This document shows, one piece after another, positions 26,863 through 35,592 of a stretch of DNA of 64,000 nt. The stretch covers positions 1 to 64,000 of the forward strand of contig JASHRF010000012.1 of NCBI GenBank assembly GCA_030037545.1, in the 5' to 3' direction. The notes under the pieces were generated by a model. The model was given only the letters and a program-made list of their open reading frames with translations, was not told the origin of the DNA and did no database searches. The position numbers and the translations under genes are program-made. The DNA is from Acidobacteriaceae bacterium. Its GTDB lineage: Bacteria; Acidobacteriota; Terriglobia; Terriglobales; Acidobacteriaceae. The first letter of the stretch is position 1. Each line of letters starts with the position of its first letter.

Positions 26863-26993
26863 GCTCGTCTGCGTGGCCTCGAACTACTCTCTCCAATAAG
26901 TAGTGATGTTCCGCACAAATCCAGTCCCACTGCAGTTGAGCACTCCCAGGGAACACGATGCGTGAGCGGAGAACGTCAAAGGTGGATTTATTC

Positions 26994-28034
26994 ATGCGTA
27001 AGAACAGGCCTGTAACGCGACTGCCCTTCGGTGCGGCTCCGGGATTCCGGCCGGGACTGCGAGCTTTCTGGATATTGATGCTGTGCGCCGCCACATTTTG
27101 CGCCATGGCGCTGGCTGCGCCGCCGGCGGGTCAGAAGCAGGCGGCAACCGTGCCCGCCACTGTGGCTCCGGCTCTGCCTTCCGGCTACGTTGGCTCCGAG
27201 ACTTGCGCCACCTGCCACGAAGAGGTGAGCAAGGGGTTCGAAAACAATCTGCATACCAAGATGGCCCTGATGCACGGCAGCGCCGGCATCACCTGCGAGA
27301 ACTGCCACGGGCCGGGCCAGGCCCACGTGGAGGGCGGCGGCGATGTGACCAAGATCTTCGATCCCGCCAAGGCGACACCCGCGCAGGTCAACGCCAAGTG
27401 CCTCGGCTGCCACGCCGGGACACATCCCAACTTCGATCGCTCGCCGCACGCCAAGGCAGGGTTGAGCTGCATCAGTTGCCACAGCATTCACGGCGCGGAA
27501 GTGCAGAAACCGCTGCCGGCATCCATGAACATGCTGGGCGCCATGAGCAATGCGCGCAGCGCCGCGGACAAAGAGATGCTGCTCAAGGCTCCGCAGCCGC
27601 AACTCTGCTTCCAATGCCACGGCGACGTGAAGCCGCAGTTCGGCATGCCCTTCCATCACAAGGTGAACGAGGGCCTGGTCACGTGCAATGACTGCCACGA
27701 TGTGCACGGCGCGTTCCTGCCCAACAACCTGAAATCGACCGCCGATCAGAACATGATCTGCACCAAGTGCCACACAGAAGTGCGCGGGCCGTTTGTGTTC
27801 GAGCACGCACCGGTGAAGGCGGAGGGGTGCCTGTCATGCCACTCGCCGCATGGTTCGCAGAATCCACGGATGCTGAATATGCCGAACATCAATGTGTTGT
27901 GCCTCCAGTGCCACAGCCAGCAAGCTGCGGATGCGGTGCACGGGATGAGCAGCCCATCGTCGGATAGCGTGCCGTGCACAAGCTGCCACACGTACATTCA
28001 CGGCTCCAACATGAATGCGGCGTTCCTGAGGTAG
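26994..28034 (+). CDS. Periplasmic decaheme c-type cytochrome (MtrA/DmsE/PioA type)
   Basis: 346 residues with ten CXXCH haem sites (near residues 71, 101, 136, 159, 205, 231, 256, 279, 303, 328), the number and size of the MtrA/DmsE family. An N-terminal hydrophobic signal (FWILMLCAATFCAMALAAPP) exports it. Start at ATG 26994 has AAGGTGG upstream; ATG 26958 is an alternative. The family fills an outer-membrane barrel and relays electrons between periplasm and cell surface. The barrel gene follows at 28148. Tandem CxxCHxxHG motifs (CISCHSIHG, CNDCHDVHG, CLSCHSPHG) supply distal His ligands. All haem motifs are intact. Confidence 0.92.
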   Translation: MRKNRPVTRLPFGAAPGFRPGLRAFWILMLCAATFCAMALAAPPAGQKQAATVPATVAPALPSGYVGSETCATCHEEVSKGFENNLHTKMALMHGSAGITCENCHGPGQAHVEGGGDVTKIFDPAKATPAQVNAKCLGCHAGTHPNFDRSPHAKAGLSCISCHSIHGAEVQKPLPASMNMLGAMSNARSAADKEMLLKAPQPQLCFQCHGDVKPQFGMPFHHKVNEGLVTCNDCHDVHGAFLPNNLKSTADQNMICTKCHTEVRGPFVFEHAPVKAEGCLSCHSPHGSQNPRMLNMPNINVLCLQCHSQQAADAVHGMSSPSSDSVPCTSCHTYIHGSNMNAAFLR

Positions 28035-28147
28035 GGTCATGGATCGGTGGAGCACCAATCCGTTTGGCGCTGCCCGATCCCGCACCGGCCTCGTGCCAGG
28101 GTTCAAAGTTTCGCTGTAAGCGACGTTTTTTTCGAGTGAGGCTTTAT

Positions 28148-30787
28148 ATGAAGAACATAAGCTGCTTTGTTCGGCTCGCCAATCAACTGCCCGGTTCCGC
28201 GAAGCTCGCGGCGGGCTTTGGGGCCGTTCTTTTATTCGCGATGACAGGCATGGCTGCCGCTCAGGACGTCGCGCCGGCTGCGGCTCCGGAGGCGCAAATG
28301 TCGGTGCCGGCCGGGTACGCGGTGCATTCGAGCGTGGACGTCGGCGGGCGCATGGCCGGCCTCTCCGGCAGCGGGTCCATGTACGACACGCTGGTCAACC
28401 TGCAATCCGGTCCACGCGTGCTGGGCCAAACATTTGAAATGCACGCTCTGCCCGGCAATCAACACACCTGGGTCGACGACTTGCGCGCCTTCAGCAGCGG
28501 CTACGGCGGCGAGCCCTATAACTTTAGCAAGCTGGACTTCTCGAAGGGCAAGATCTACGAGTTCTCGGGCACGTTCCGGCGCGATCGCCAGTATTTCGAC
28601 TACGATCTGCTAGCCAATCCGAATATCCCTAGCGGATACTCGATTCCGATTGGGCCCTCCACGGCGCCGACGGGTTCCTACGCCTGGCCGCAGGTGCTCG
28701 ATTCGCCATTCATGTTTAACACGGTGCGCCGCATGACCGACACCAATCTCACCGTGCTCCCACTGTCGAAGGTGACGTTCCGCTTCGCGTATTCGCAGAA
28801 TATTTTTGAAGGTCCGAGCCTGACCCCGAGCGGCAACTCCGTGGCCGGGCAGGAAGTTCTGCTCGAGGAATATCAGCGCAACAGCACCGACGACTTTACG
28901 GGCGCGATTGACTGGAAGCCGGTGCAGGGAACCAAGCTGAGCTTCGAAGAGCAGATCGACCACTACAAGGGAGACTCCTACTTCACCATGGATCCCAGCT
29001 ACTACACCGTGCAGGAGTCCAACGGAACCAAGGTCGCGTTGCTGGATAGCTATCAGACATTTCTGCCCTATGGCTACAGCAGCTCCACCGGGGCATTTAC
29101 CGCCAGCGGCTGCAACACCACCAGCATGATCAGTACCTCCACCATTCTTTATGCAAATCCCACTGGCGGCTTGCCAATCATCGATCCGGCGTGCAACGTC
29201 ATCAGCAGCTATCTCCGCTCCCAGCCGACCCGCGAGATCTTCCCCACCGAGATCTTCCGGCTGCAAAGTACGAGCGTCAAGAATGTTTCGATGAACGGCG
29301 ATGCCCGCTACACCAACGCCAACATGAATCTACCGAATTACTATGAGGTTTTCCAAGGGCTGGACGGCGCGGACCGGGAACTCGCCGAAACGGGTTTCGC
29401 CAATGCCAAGCGGCAGGTGATGGCCGCCGATTACGGCATCGTCTGGCAGATGGCCAAGACCGTCAGCCTCTCCGATCAGGTGAGCTTCTCGAATTTCCAC
29501 CAGCCGGGAACCACCGAGTTCACCAGCGGGACCACCGTGACGGTCCCCACGACGGCGGGCGCGGAAACCATTAACAACACGAATCTGACCTCGACCGCGG
29601 CGGCAGGCGGCGCAGCGCCGCCCGATGGGCCCTCTGAAGGCAATGGCAAGATCGGCGCTGCATCGTTCGGCTACCTCGGCCAGCGCTCCCTGACCAATAA
29701 CGCAACCGTGACCTGGGATGCGGCCGCGCGGGCCACATTTTCGCTTACCTATCGCTACCGCACCCGTGTCATCACCGAGGGCGAGAACATCAGCGCTGCG
29801 ATCCCCACCGCCACTTGCCCCAGCGCGAACCTTCAGGCCTATTGCGGAACGGTCACCATCAACGAAAACGGCGGAATCTTCAATGCCGCCCTGCGTCCGG
29901 CGAGCAACTGGGATCTGAACGGAACCGTCGAGATGCTTTACGACGACAACGTCCTCACCCCGGTTGCTCCGCGGCAGACACAGCACTACCGGCTGCATAC
30001 GCTCTACAGGCCAAAGCCATGGGCGACGATTTCAGGCGCGTTTAACGATCTGGAGCGGCACAACAACACCAATAACACCGGCACGGCGCTCCCTTCCTAT
30101 GTCGGCCCGATCGATCATGAGGATCATAGCCGCTTTGTGAGTCTGGGAACGGACCTGTTCCCGAACGAGCACTACGGACTCGATCTCAATTACTCCTATA
30201 GCGACGTCTACACGGCAACCAACACCTGCTTCCAAGGCGCAGCTACCCTCATGCCCGGGGGCACCGTAGCGCCAGGCGTGGCAAGCTCGACCGGCGTGCT
30301 TTGCGCCGCCATCACAAGCACCCACGGAACTAGCCTGCTCTTCAGTGCGCGGGACTTCATGGATGCTCCGACGCAGTACGGATCGGCCGCCCTGGCGCTC
30401 TCCCCCGACAAGAAACTTCACTCCGATATCGGCTACCGCGTCAGTTCGGTTGACGGCAGCCGGTTCTTCCAGGATGCGCGCAACGTCAATGGGTCGATGG
30501 TGTCGACCTACCAGACTCCCTTTGTGGACGTTGCGTACAGCATGCACCCGAATCTGGTCTGGAAGGCGGAATACAACTACTTCGGTTACGGCGAAGGCGG
30601 GCCTTCCGGTGCGCAGTATTGCAACAATAATCCCTCTATTACGTCGGGCGCAGCCGGCAGCACCGTGCCAGTTGTGCCGTGCAGTTCTGTGCCGAATACC
30701 GCATTGACCGGACCGGTTTACGGGTACACAGCGCCGCGCAACTTCCACGCCAACAACGTGGCTTTGGGAATGCACTACGAATTTTGA
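28148..30787 (+). CDS. Outer-membrane beta-barrel porin of a porin-cytochrome complex (MtrB/PioB-like)
   Basis: 879 residues from ATG 28148 with a signal peptide (LAAGFGAVLLFAMTGMAAAQ). The mature protein is a series of alternating amphipathic strands with aromatic girdles (YEFSGTFRRDRQYFDYDLL; VTFRFAYSQNIF; HYGLDLNYSYSDVY) and ends in the barrel-terminal pattern ALGMHYEF with final Phe. MtrB/PioB proteins are 700-850 residues, so this is slightly long. No N-terminal CXXC as in Shewanella MtrB. Directly behind the decaheme gene (113 bases), it would form the sheath around that cytochrome. The family call rests on context and strand pattern; a different cytochrome-linked barrel cannot be excluded. 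Confidence 0.75.
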   Translation: MKNISCFVRLANQLPGSAKLAAGFGAVLLFAMTGMAAAQDVAPAAAPEAQMSVPAGYAVHSSVDVGGRMAGLSGSGSMYDTLVNLQSGPRVLGQTFEMHALPGNQHTWVDDLRAFSSGYGGEPYNFSKLDFSKGKIYEFSGTFRRDRQYFDYDLLANPNIPSGYSIPIGPSTAPTGSYAWPQVLDSPFMFNTVRRMTDTNLTVLPLSKVTFRFAYSQNIFEGPSLTPSGNSVAGQEVLLEEYQRNSTDDFTGAIDWKPVQGTKLSFEEQIDHYKGDSYFTMDPSYYTVQESNGTKVALLDSYQTFLPYGYSSSTGAFTASGCNTTSMISTSTILYANPTGGLPIIDPACNVISSYLRSQPTREIFPTEIFRLQSTSVKNVSMNGDARYTNANMNLPNYYEVFQGLDGADRELAETGFANAKRQVMAADYGIVWQMAKTVSLSDQVSFSNFHQPGTTEFTSGTTVTVPTTAGAETINNTNLTSTAAAGGAAPPDGPSEGNGKIGAASFGYLGQRSLTNNATVTWDAAARATFSLTYRYRTRVITEGENISAAIPTATCPSANLQAYCGTVTINENGGIFNAALRPASNWDLNGTVEMLYDDNVLTPVAPRQTQHYRLHTLYRPKPWATISGAFNDLERHNNTNNTGTALPSYVGPIDHEDHSRFVSLGTDLFPNEHYGLDLNYSYSDVYTATNTCFQGAATLMPGGTVAPGVASSTGVLCAAITSTHGTSLLFSARDFMDAPTQYGSAALALSPDKKLHSDIGYRVSSVDGSRFFQDARNVNGSMVSTYQTPFVDVAYSMHPNLVWKAEYNYFGYGEGGPSGAQYCNNNPSITSGAAGSTVPVVPCSSVPNTALTGPVYGYTAPRNFHANNVALGMHYEF

Positions 30788-30802
30788 TTGAAGTTTCAAA
30801 CA

Positions 30803-30846
30803 GGGGTGGACCCGGTCTCGGAGTTCTCTGGTCCACCCCCTTTTTT
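30803..30846 (+). terminator. Rho-independent terminator after the porin gene
   Basis: GGGGTGGACC (30803-30812) pairs perfectly with GGTCCACCCC (30830-30839), followed by C and six T (30841-30846). It begins 16 bases after the porin stop and should end or attenuate transcription before the monoheme cytochromes. Confidence 0.9.
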
Positions 30847-30954
30847 CAAGCCTCCGGAACGCCGAACACCGTGGTCCGGGCAAAGCTTCAGAACGGTTTC
30901 CCGGCGCGGGCGCGAAATCCGCCTGCGCAACGCGAAGCAGCAAGGAGCAAGACC

Positions 30955-31278
30955 ATGAGCAGAACCACACGATTTGGAGCGGCATTGGCGGCGGCAATTC
31001 TGTTTGCCGGCGTCGTAGGATTTGCGCAATCCGGCGGGGAAGCGGTGTACAAGGCCAAGTGCCAGAGCTGCCACGGAGCGCAGGGCGTTCCCAATCCGGG
31101 CATCGCCAAGATGATGGGCGTCAAGCCGGTCACCGATCCGGCAGTGAAGGCGCACAGCGCGGCCGAGATGATTGCCATTACCGCCAACGGCAAGGCCAGG
31201 ATGCCGGCCTTCAAATCCAAATTGACCGACGCCCAGATCAAGGATTCGGTAGAATACTTCCGCACCCTCATGAAATAA
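30955..31278 (+). CDS. Periplasmic monoheme cytochrome c (class I)
   Basis: 107 residues from ATG 30955, with AAGGAG 7 bases upstream. A signal peptide (LAAAILFAGVVGFAQS) precedes a small class I cytochrome domain: haem site CQSCH at 36-40, GVPNPGIAKMMGVKPVTDP, and a probable axial Met in GKARMPAFKSKLTD. A soluble electron shuttle in the periplasm. It lies behind the terminator of the porin gene and before a paralogue, so it probably links the quinol dehydrogenase at 31917 to the decaheme conduit, by inference from order. Confidence 0.9.
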   Translation: MSRTTRFGAALAAAILFAGVVGFAQSGGEAVYKAKCQSCHGAQGVPNPGIAKMMGVKPVTDPAVKAHSAAEMIAITANGKARMPAFKSKLTDAQIKDSVEYFRTLMK

Positions 31279-31508
31279 CTTGTCACACGCAGAATTCAGA
31301 ACCACCCGGCGTGGCAAGACGGAGTGGCTCCAACCAGGAGAAACTCCGATTGCGCCGGTGATAGAAAATGGCTCCTTTTTTCGCCATCTCAGTCGCGAAA
31401 TCAGCGGCGCCATTGAATGGTCCGCTGACCGGGCCATGAAAAGTTAACCAGCCCGGCCGGGGCACGCAATGCGTGTTCGGGCCGGACCCAACTCAAGGAG
31501 TCTCAAGA

Positions 31509-31835
31509 ATGACGAAGACGATCCGCAATTCCGCTGTCAAGTTCGCAATCGGGACGCTGGCCATTTCCCTCGCCGGCGCAATGAGCTTCGCCCAGTCCGG
31601 CGAAGCGACTTACACGGCCAAGTGCAAGGTGTGCCACGGCGCTACCGGCACCCCCAGCCCCGGCATGGCCAAGATGATGGGCATCAAGCCCGTCTCCGAC
31701 CCGTCGATGCAGAAGCTCACCGTCGCTGAAATCGAAGCCACCGTGAAAAACGGCCATGGCAAGATGAAGCCCATCGCCGGCTTGAGCGATGCGCAGGTCA
31801 AGGCAGTCGCAGAGTACTTCAAGACCCTGAAGTAA
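31509..31835 (+). CDS. Periplasmic monoheme cytochrome c (class I), paralogue
   Basis: 108 residues from ATG 31509, with AAGGAG 9 bases upstream. Signal peptide (AIGTLAISLAGAMSFAQS), haem site CKVCH at 39-43, and MAKMMGIKPVSDPS closely resembling the neighbour at 30955; axial Met candidate in NGHGKMKPIAG. The pair is a tandem duplication whose copies have diverged. A GC-rich imperfect hairpin (about 31454-31488) lies in the leader. Probably a second shuttle with a different redox potential or partner. Confidence 0.9.
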   Translation: MTKTIRNSAVKFAIGTLAISLAGAMSFAQSGEATYTAKCKVCHGATGTPSPGMAKMMGIKPVSDPSMQKLTVAEIEATVKNGHGKMKPIAGLSDAQVKAVAEYFKTLK

Positions 31836-31867
31836 ACTTGGCAATCAGCATTCAAAGTTGAAACAGG

Positions 31868-31890
31868 CCCGCCCCTTCCCGGCGGGCCGG
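31868..31890 (+). terminator. GC-rich hairpin between cytochrome genes
   Basis: GGCCCGC and GCGGGCC pair across a short C/T-rich loop, 33 bases after the monoheme stop. No T-run follows, so it may attenuate or protect the transcript rather than terminate it. Confidence 0.35.
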
Positions 31891-31916
31891 CGATTCCATC
31901 GGGGTGGGGGTCTCAA

Positions 31917-33386
31917 GTGCCCGCATTTGAAAAATTTCGCGAGAACTGGCTGAGGCCCGCTCTCTTCTTCGGTAACAATCCCATCAGCCTGGCCGGCGGC
32001 GCCATCACCACCGCCTCCGGCATCACCATGATCAGCTACTGGGTGGTGGAGATTGTCTTCAGGCGGGTGAGCGACAACCCCTACCTGGGCATCATCTTCT
32101 TCCTCATCGTCCCCGCGCTCTTCGTTCTGGGACTCGCGCTCATTCCGGTAGGCATTTATCTGCGGCGCAGGGAGCTGCAGCAGGCCGGTCAGATTCCCGC
32201 CGAGTTTCCCCGCGTCGATTTCAACGATCCGGTTTTCCGCCACGGCGTAGACATTGTGCTGGTGGCCACTATCGTGAATTTCCTGGTGGTCGCTACGGCC
32301 AGTTATCGCGGCGCGTCCTACATGGATTCGCCGCAGTTCTGCGGCCAGTCCTGTCACGTGATGAAGCCCGAGTACACCGCCTACCAGATCTCTCCTCACT
32401 CCCACGTGGCCTGCGTGGAGTGCCACATCGGCTCGGGCGCCCAAGCCTACTTCAGCGCCAAGGTCAACGGCACCAAACAGCTCCTCGAGGTGTCGTTCCA
32501 TCCCATTGCCCCGCTCGCCCCCAAGATCATTCCCAACTACCCCGAACCCATCCCCTCGCCTGTCACCAGCCTGCGCCCAGCGCGATACACCTGCGAGGAA
32601 TGCCACACGCCCACGCGCTTTGACGGCGACAAGCTGTTGGTCAAGTCGGAGTTCGCCGACGACGAAAAGAACACCGAAACCCAGACCGTGCTCATCCTGC
32701 ACCTCGGGGGCGTGGATTCCCTCTCGCACTATATCGGCATTCACGGCGTGCACCTGGGCCACATCGAATACATCGCCACAGACTCCACGCGCACCACCAT
32801 TCCCTGGGTTCAGCGCGTCAATCCCGACGGGACCAAAACCACCTATGTCTCCTCCGCTCTTAACGGCGTACAGCCCCAGGGTGAGCGCCGCCTGATGGAT
32901 TGCATCGACTGCCACAACCGCGCCGCGCACACCTTTGTCACCGCGGAAGAGGCCATCAATCAAGCCATGGCCGGCGGCGCCATCAGTCCGGATCTGCCCT
33001 GGGTGCACAAGGAGGGCCTGTCGCTGCTGAAGGCCAGCTATTCCAGCCAGGCGCAGGCGGGCGTCGAGATTCCGCGGCAGCTCGAGGCCTTTTATCGCCA
33101 GAACGATCCTGGCCTGCTGGCATCCAACGGGCCTCAAGTGAAAGCCGCCGGCCAGGAGCTGGTCCTGCTCTATGACCAGAATGTGTTCCCGTTCATGAAG
33201 GTGACCTGGGGCACCCATCCCAACCATATCGGACACATGAGCTACCCGGGATGCTTCCGCTGCCACGATGGCGATCACGTGGCCAAGGGCGGCGCGGCCA
33301 TCACCCAGGACTGCTCGGCATGCCACAATCTGCTGGCCGTGGAAGAAGCCAAGCCCAAGGTGCTTTCGGACTTGGGAATTCAGTAG
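31917..33386 (+). CDS. Membrane-anchored six-heme NapC/NirT/NrfH-type cytochrome c
   Basis: 489 residues from GTG 31917. Three transmembrane helices (about 25-48, 56-82, 110-130) precede a NapC/NrfH-like head: FCGQSCHVMKPEY (C142-x3-C146-H, an unusual CX3CH haem site) and CVECHIGSGA at 166-170. Four further CXXCH sites lie at 226, 329, 446 and 466. The ending GCFRCHDGDH...CSACH is common in such cytochromes. It should oxidise menaquinol and pass electrons to periplasmic cytochromes, making it the likely entry point to the neighbouring monoheme and decaheme conduit. More haems than classical four-haem NapC. Confidence 0.88.
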   Translation: MPAFEKFRENWLRPALFFGNNPISLAGGAITTASGITMISYWVVEIVFRRVSDNPYLGIIFFLIVPALFVLGLALIPVGIYLRRRELQQAGQIPAEFPRVDFNDPVFRHGVDIVLVATIVNFLVVATASYRGASYMDSPQFCGQSCHVMKPEYTAYQISPHSHVACVECHIGSGAQAYFSAKVNGTKQLLEVSFHPIAPLAPKIIPNYPEPIPSPVTSLRPARYTCEECHTPTRFDGDKLLVKSEFADDEKNTETQTVLILHLGGVDSLSHYIGIHGVHLGHIEYIATDSTRTTIPWVQRVNPDGTKTTYVSSALNGVQPQGERRLMDCIDCHNRAAHTFVTAEEAINQAMAGGAISPDLPWVHKEGLSLLKASYSSQAQAGVEIPRQLEAFYRQNDPGLLASNGPQVKAAGQELVLLYDQNVFPFMKVTWGTHPNHIGHMSYPGCFRCHDGDHVAKGGAAITQDCSACHNLLAVEEAKPKVLSDLGIQ

Positions 33387-33394
33387 AAGCAGGC

Positions 33395-33772
33395 TTACGC
33401 TCGCGACAGGATCCGGCGCAACAGCACTTCAGGGTGCACCGGCTTGGTCAGCAATTCGAAAGAATGCCCTTGTTCGCGGGCGCGGGCCAGCAGATCGGCC
33501 GTCGATGCCTGCCCCGAGATAAGAATTACGAGGCAACCGGGACTACGGCGGCAAATCTCTATGGCCGCATCGATTCCGGACATTCCCCCCATCACCACGT
33601 CGCTGATCAGCACGTCGGGGCGCATCTCCAGAGCCTTCTCGATAGCCTGCTCTCCGCTGTAGGCGATATCGACTTGAAATCCGCGATAGCGGAGAATCAG
33701 CGCCAGCGTGTCGGCAATGAGATGCTCATCGTCGACGATCAGCACGCGGGAGGATGTTGGTGCGACAGGCAC
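33395..33772 (-). CDS. Single-domain response regulator (REC)
   Basis: 125 residues comprising only a CheY-like receiver domain: VLIVDDEHLIADT with the acidic pair, phosphoacceptor Asp in DVLISDVVMGGMSG (near residue 58), Ser in VILISGQAS, and conserved Lys in LLTKPVHPEVL. No output domain, so it acts by protein-protein contact or phosphorelay. It converges on the NapC-like gene with only 8 bases between the stops. No cognate kinase is adjacent. Confidence 0.9.
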   Translation of the reverse strand: MPVAPTSSRVLIVDDEHLIADTLALILRYRGFQVDIAYSGEQAIEKALEMRPDVLISDVVMGGMSGIDAAIEICRRSPGCLVILISGQASTADLLARAREQGHSFELLTKPVHPEVLLRRILSRA

Positions 33773-34099
33773 GATGGCCCTCCCAAAAATAGTTCGGCCC
33801 TGACACCAAGAATTGGGAACAGATTGGGCCGTGGCGGAAGTGATCGTTCGAAGGCCCGGGAATGCCGCTGCAAAAACTATTCTTTAGACGGAGCCGCAGT
33901 CGATGGATTCCAAGGCACGCCCGCCATGCGCATATTTACCAAGAAAACGGTGCATTGCCGGCTTATGGAAAGCGCAAGCTTCCGCTCTAAACCTACGGAT
34001 GGAGTTTCCGCCTCTGCGAGTTGCGTGAGCCTGCGGATTTCTGTGGAAAATGTGGAAATCGTGTCGGACCCAGACGACTCGTAGAACACAAACACTTGA
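33773..34099. other. Intergenic region, no recognised gene
   Basis: About 330 bases between the response regulator and pyrC. It contains a short near-palindrome TGTGGAAAATGTGGAAATC and a few AT-richer stretches, but no convincing frame or terminator. Frames that cross it are shadows of pyrC. Confidence 0.35.
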
Positions 34100-35473
34100 T
34101 TATGCGTGGTTTGCTTGCTCGGCGCGGCCTTCGCTGCCCGCCACTGCGATGCCTTTTTCGCTGTTTGCGTAGGCGATGTGTCCTTCGCTGATCGTCCACT
34201 GCACGCGGCCTTGCATGGTCCAGCCGTCGAAGGGTGTGTTTTTGGCCTTCGACTTTGATTCTGTGGCGCGGTAAGTCCATTCGGCCTTGGGATCGAAGAC
34301 CACCACATCAGCATAGCTGCCCACCGTCAGCGTGCCGCGGCCCTTCAGGCCCAGCAGGGCCGCCGGCTGCGCGCTCATCAGGCTCAGCACCCGGCCCAGC
34401 GGCATCTTCCACTCGCCGTGCAGCCACTTGAGCGCAAGGCCCAGCGCGGTTTCCAGGCCGGTAATACCGTTGGGCGCGTGCTCGAATTCGACTTCCTTCT
34501 CGTGCTGCGCGTGGGGCGCGTGATCGGTGGCAATAGCATCGATCACGCCGTCGAGAATGGCTTCAATCATGGCGTCGCGGTCGGCCGCCGAGCGCAGCGG
34601 TGGATTCATCTTGGCATGGGTGTTGTACAGGCCCACGTGCTCCTCGGTGAGCAGGAAGTGATGCGGGGCCACTTCGCAGGTAACCCGCAGCCCGTTGCGC
34701 CGCGCCTGCCGCACCGCGGCCACGGCTGCCGCGGTGGAAGTGTGCGCCACGTGCAGGTGCGGATGCGCCTCGCGCAGTTCGGCCACTAAACCAATGTCGC
34801 GCTCCACCAGGCTCGATTCGGCCTCCGGCGGCATCCCGCGCAAACCCAGCCGGAACGACACCCGCCCCAGGTTCATGCTCGCACCTTGCGTAAGGCGCGT
34901 GTCCTCGGCGTGCTGGATCACGCTCAGCCCCGCGCGCGCCGCGCCAGTAAGGGTTTCGCGCATGATGTTGTCTTTGAGAATTGGATGCCCATCATCTGTG
35001 ACCGCGATCGCGCCCGCGGCTTTGAGCGCGGAATAATCGTTGATCGCTTCGCCCTTTGACCCGCGCGTAGCTGCTGCAATCGGAAATACGCGAATCGCCG
35101 CACCACGCTCCGCCTCTTGCATCCAGCGCGTGATCTCCGGCGAATCGTTTACGGGGATGGTATTGGGCATGGCGGCCACGGCCGTAAATCCGCCCGCCGC
35201 CGCCGCCGCCGTGCCCGTGGCGATGGTCTCCTTATAGCCCTGTCCCGGCTCGCGCAGGTGAACGTGAATGTCGATGAGCCCGGGCGCAATCACGAGGCCG
35301 GTTGCGTCCAGCGATTCGATTTCCGTGTGGGGGCCCTCAGCGTGCTTTAGCTTGCCTGGTCCGGCAATTTCAGCCACGCGGCCATCTTTGAGCAGGATGT
35401 CTTTAAGTGCATCTACGCCCGCCGCCGGATCGATCAGGTGCCCCCCACGAATCGCAATCGCCGTCACTTTCAT
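34100..35473 (-). CDS. pyrC: Dihydroorotase
   Basis: 457 residues from ATG 35473. A GGAAGGGAAG stretch lies about 8-17 bases upstream of this start, which gives the usual N-terminus (KVTAIAIRGGHLIDPAAG). It is a zinc amidohydrolase that cyclises carbamoyl-aspartate in pyrimidine synthesis. Metal-binding IDIHVHLREPGQ, the substrate loop AAMPNTIPVND, ARAGLSVIQHAEDT, LHVAHTSTA and IATDHAPHA are all present, as in type I dihydroorotases. It is the last gene of the pyrR-pyrB-pyrC run, separated from pyrB by 119 bases that hold a GTCATCCTGAG repeat. Confidence 0.96.
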   Translation of the reverse strand: MKVTAIAIRGGHLIDPAAGVDALKDILLKDGRVAEIAGPGKLKHAEGPHTEIESLDATGLVIAPGLIDIHVHLREPGQGYKETIATGTAAAAAGGFTAVAAMPNTIPVNDSPEITRWMQEAERGAAIRVFPIAAATRGSKGEAINDYSALKAAGAIAVTDDGHPILKDNIMRETLTGAARAGLSVIQHAEDTRLTQGASMNLGRVSFRLGLRGMPPEAESSLVERDIGLVAELREAHPHLHVAHTSTAAAVAAVRQARRNGLRVTCEVAPHHFLLTEEHVGLYNTHAKMNPPLRSAADRDAMIEAILDGVIDAIATDHAPHAQHEKEVEFEHAPNGITGLETALGLALKWLHGEWKMPLGRVLSLMSAQPAALLGLKGRGTLTVGSYADVVVFDPKAEWTYRATESKSKAKNTPFDGWTMQGRVQWTISEGHIAYANSEKGIAVAGSEGRAEQANHA

Positions 35474-35522
35474 CTCCCGGGCTTCCCTTCCTCTGCAGCC
35501 CAACAAGCTCATTCATCAGCAC

Positions 35523-35552
35523 TGTCATCCTGAGCGGAGCGAAGGATCTGCA
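35523..35552 (+). repeat. GTCATCCTGAGCGGAGCGAAGGATCTGC intergenic repeat
   Basis: The bases between pyrC and pyrB read GTCATCCTGAGCGGAGCGAA then GGATCTGCAG. A second copy lies in frame inside mnmG (24411), and a third, interrupted by the MITE, flanks 24829-25016. This word is recalled as a widespread dispersed repeat in several bacterial phyla. Confidence 0.8.
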
Positions 35553-35592
35553 GTTGTTCTTCCTCGATATGCGACAGATAAGCGCTTTACAG

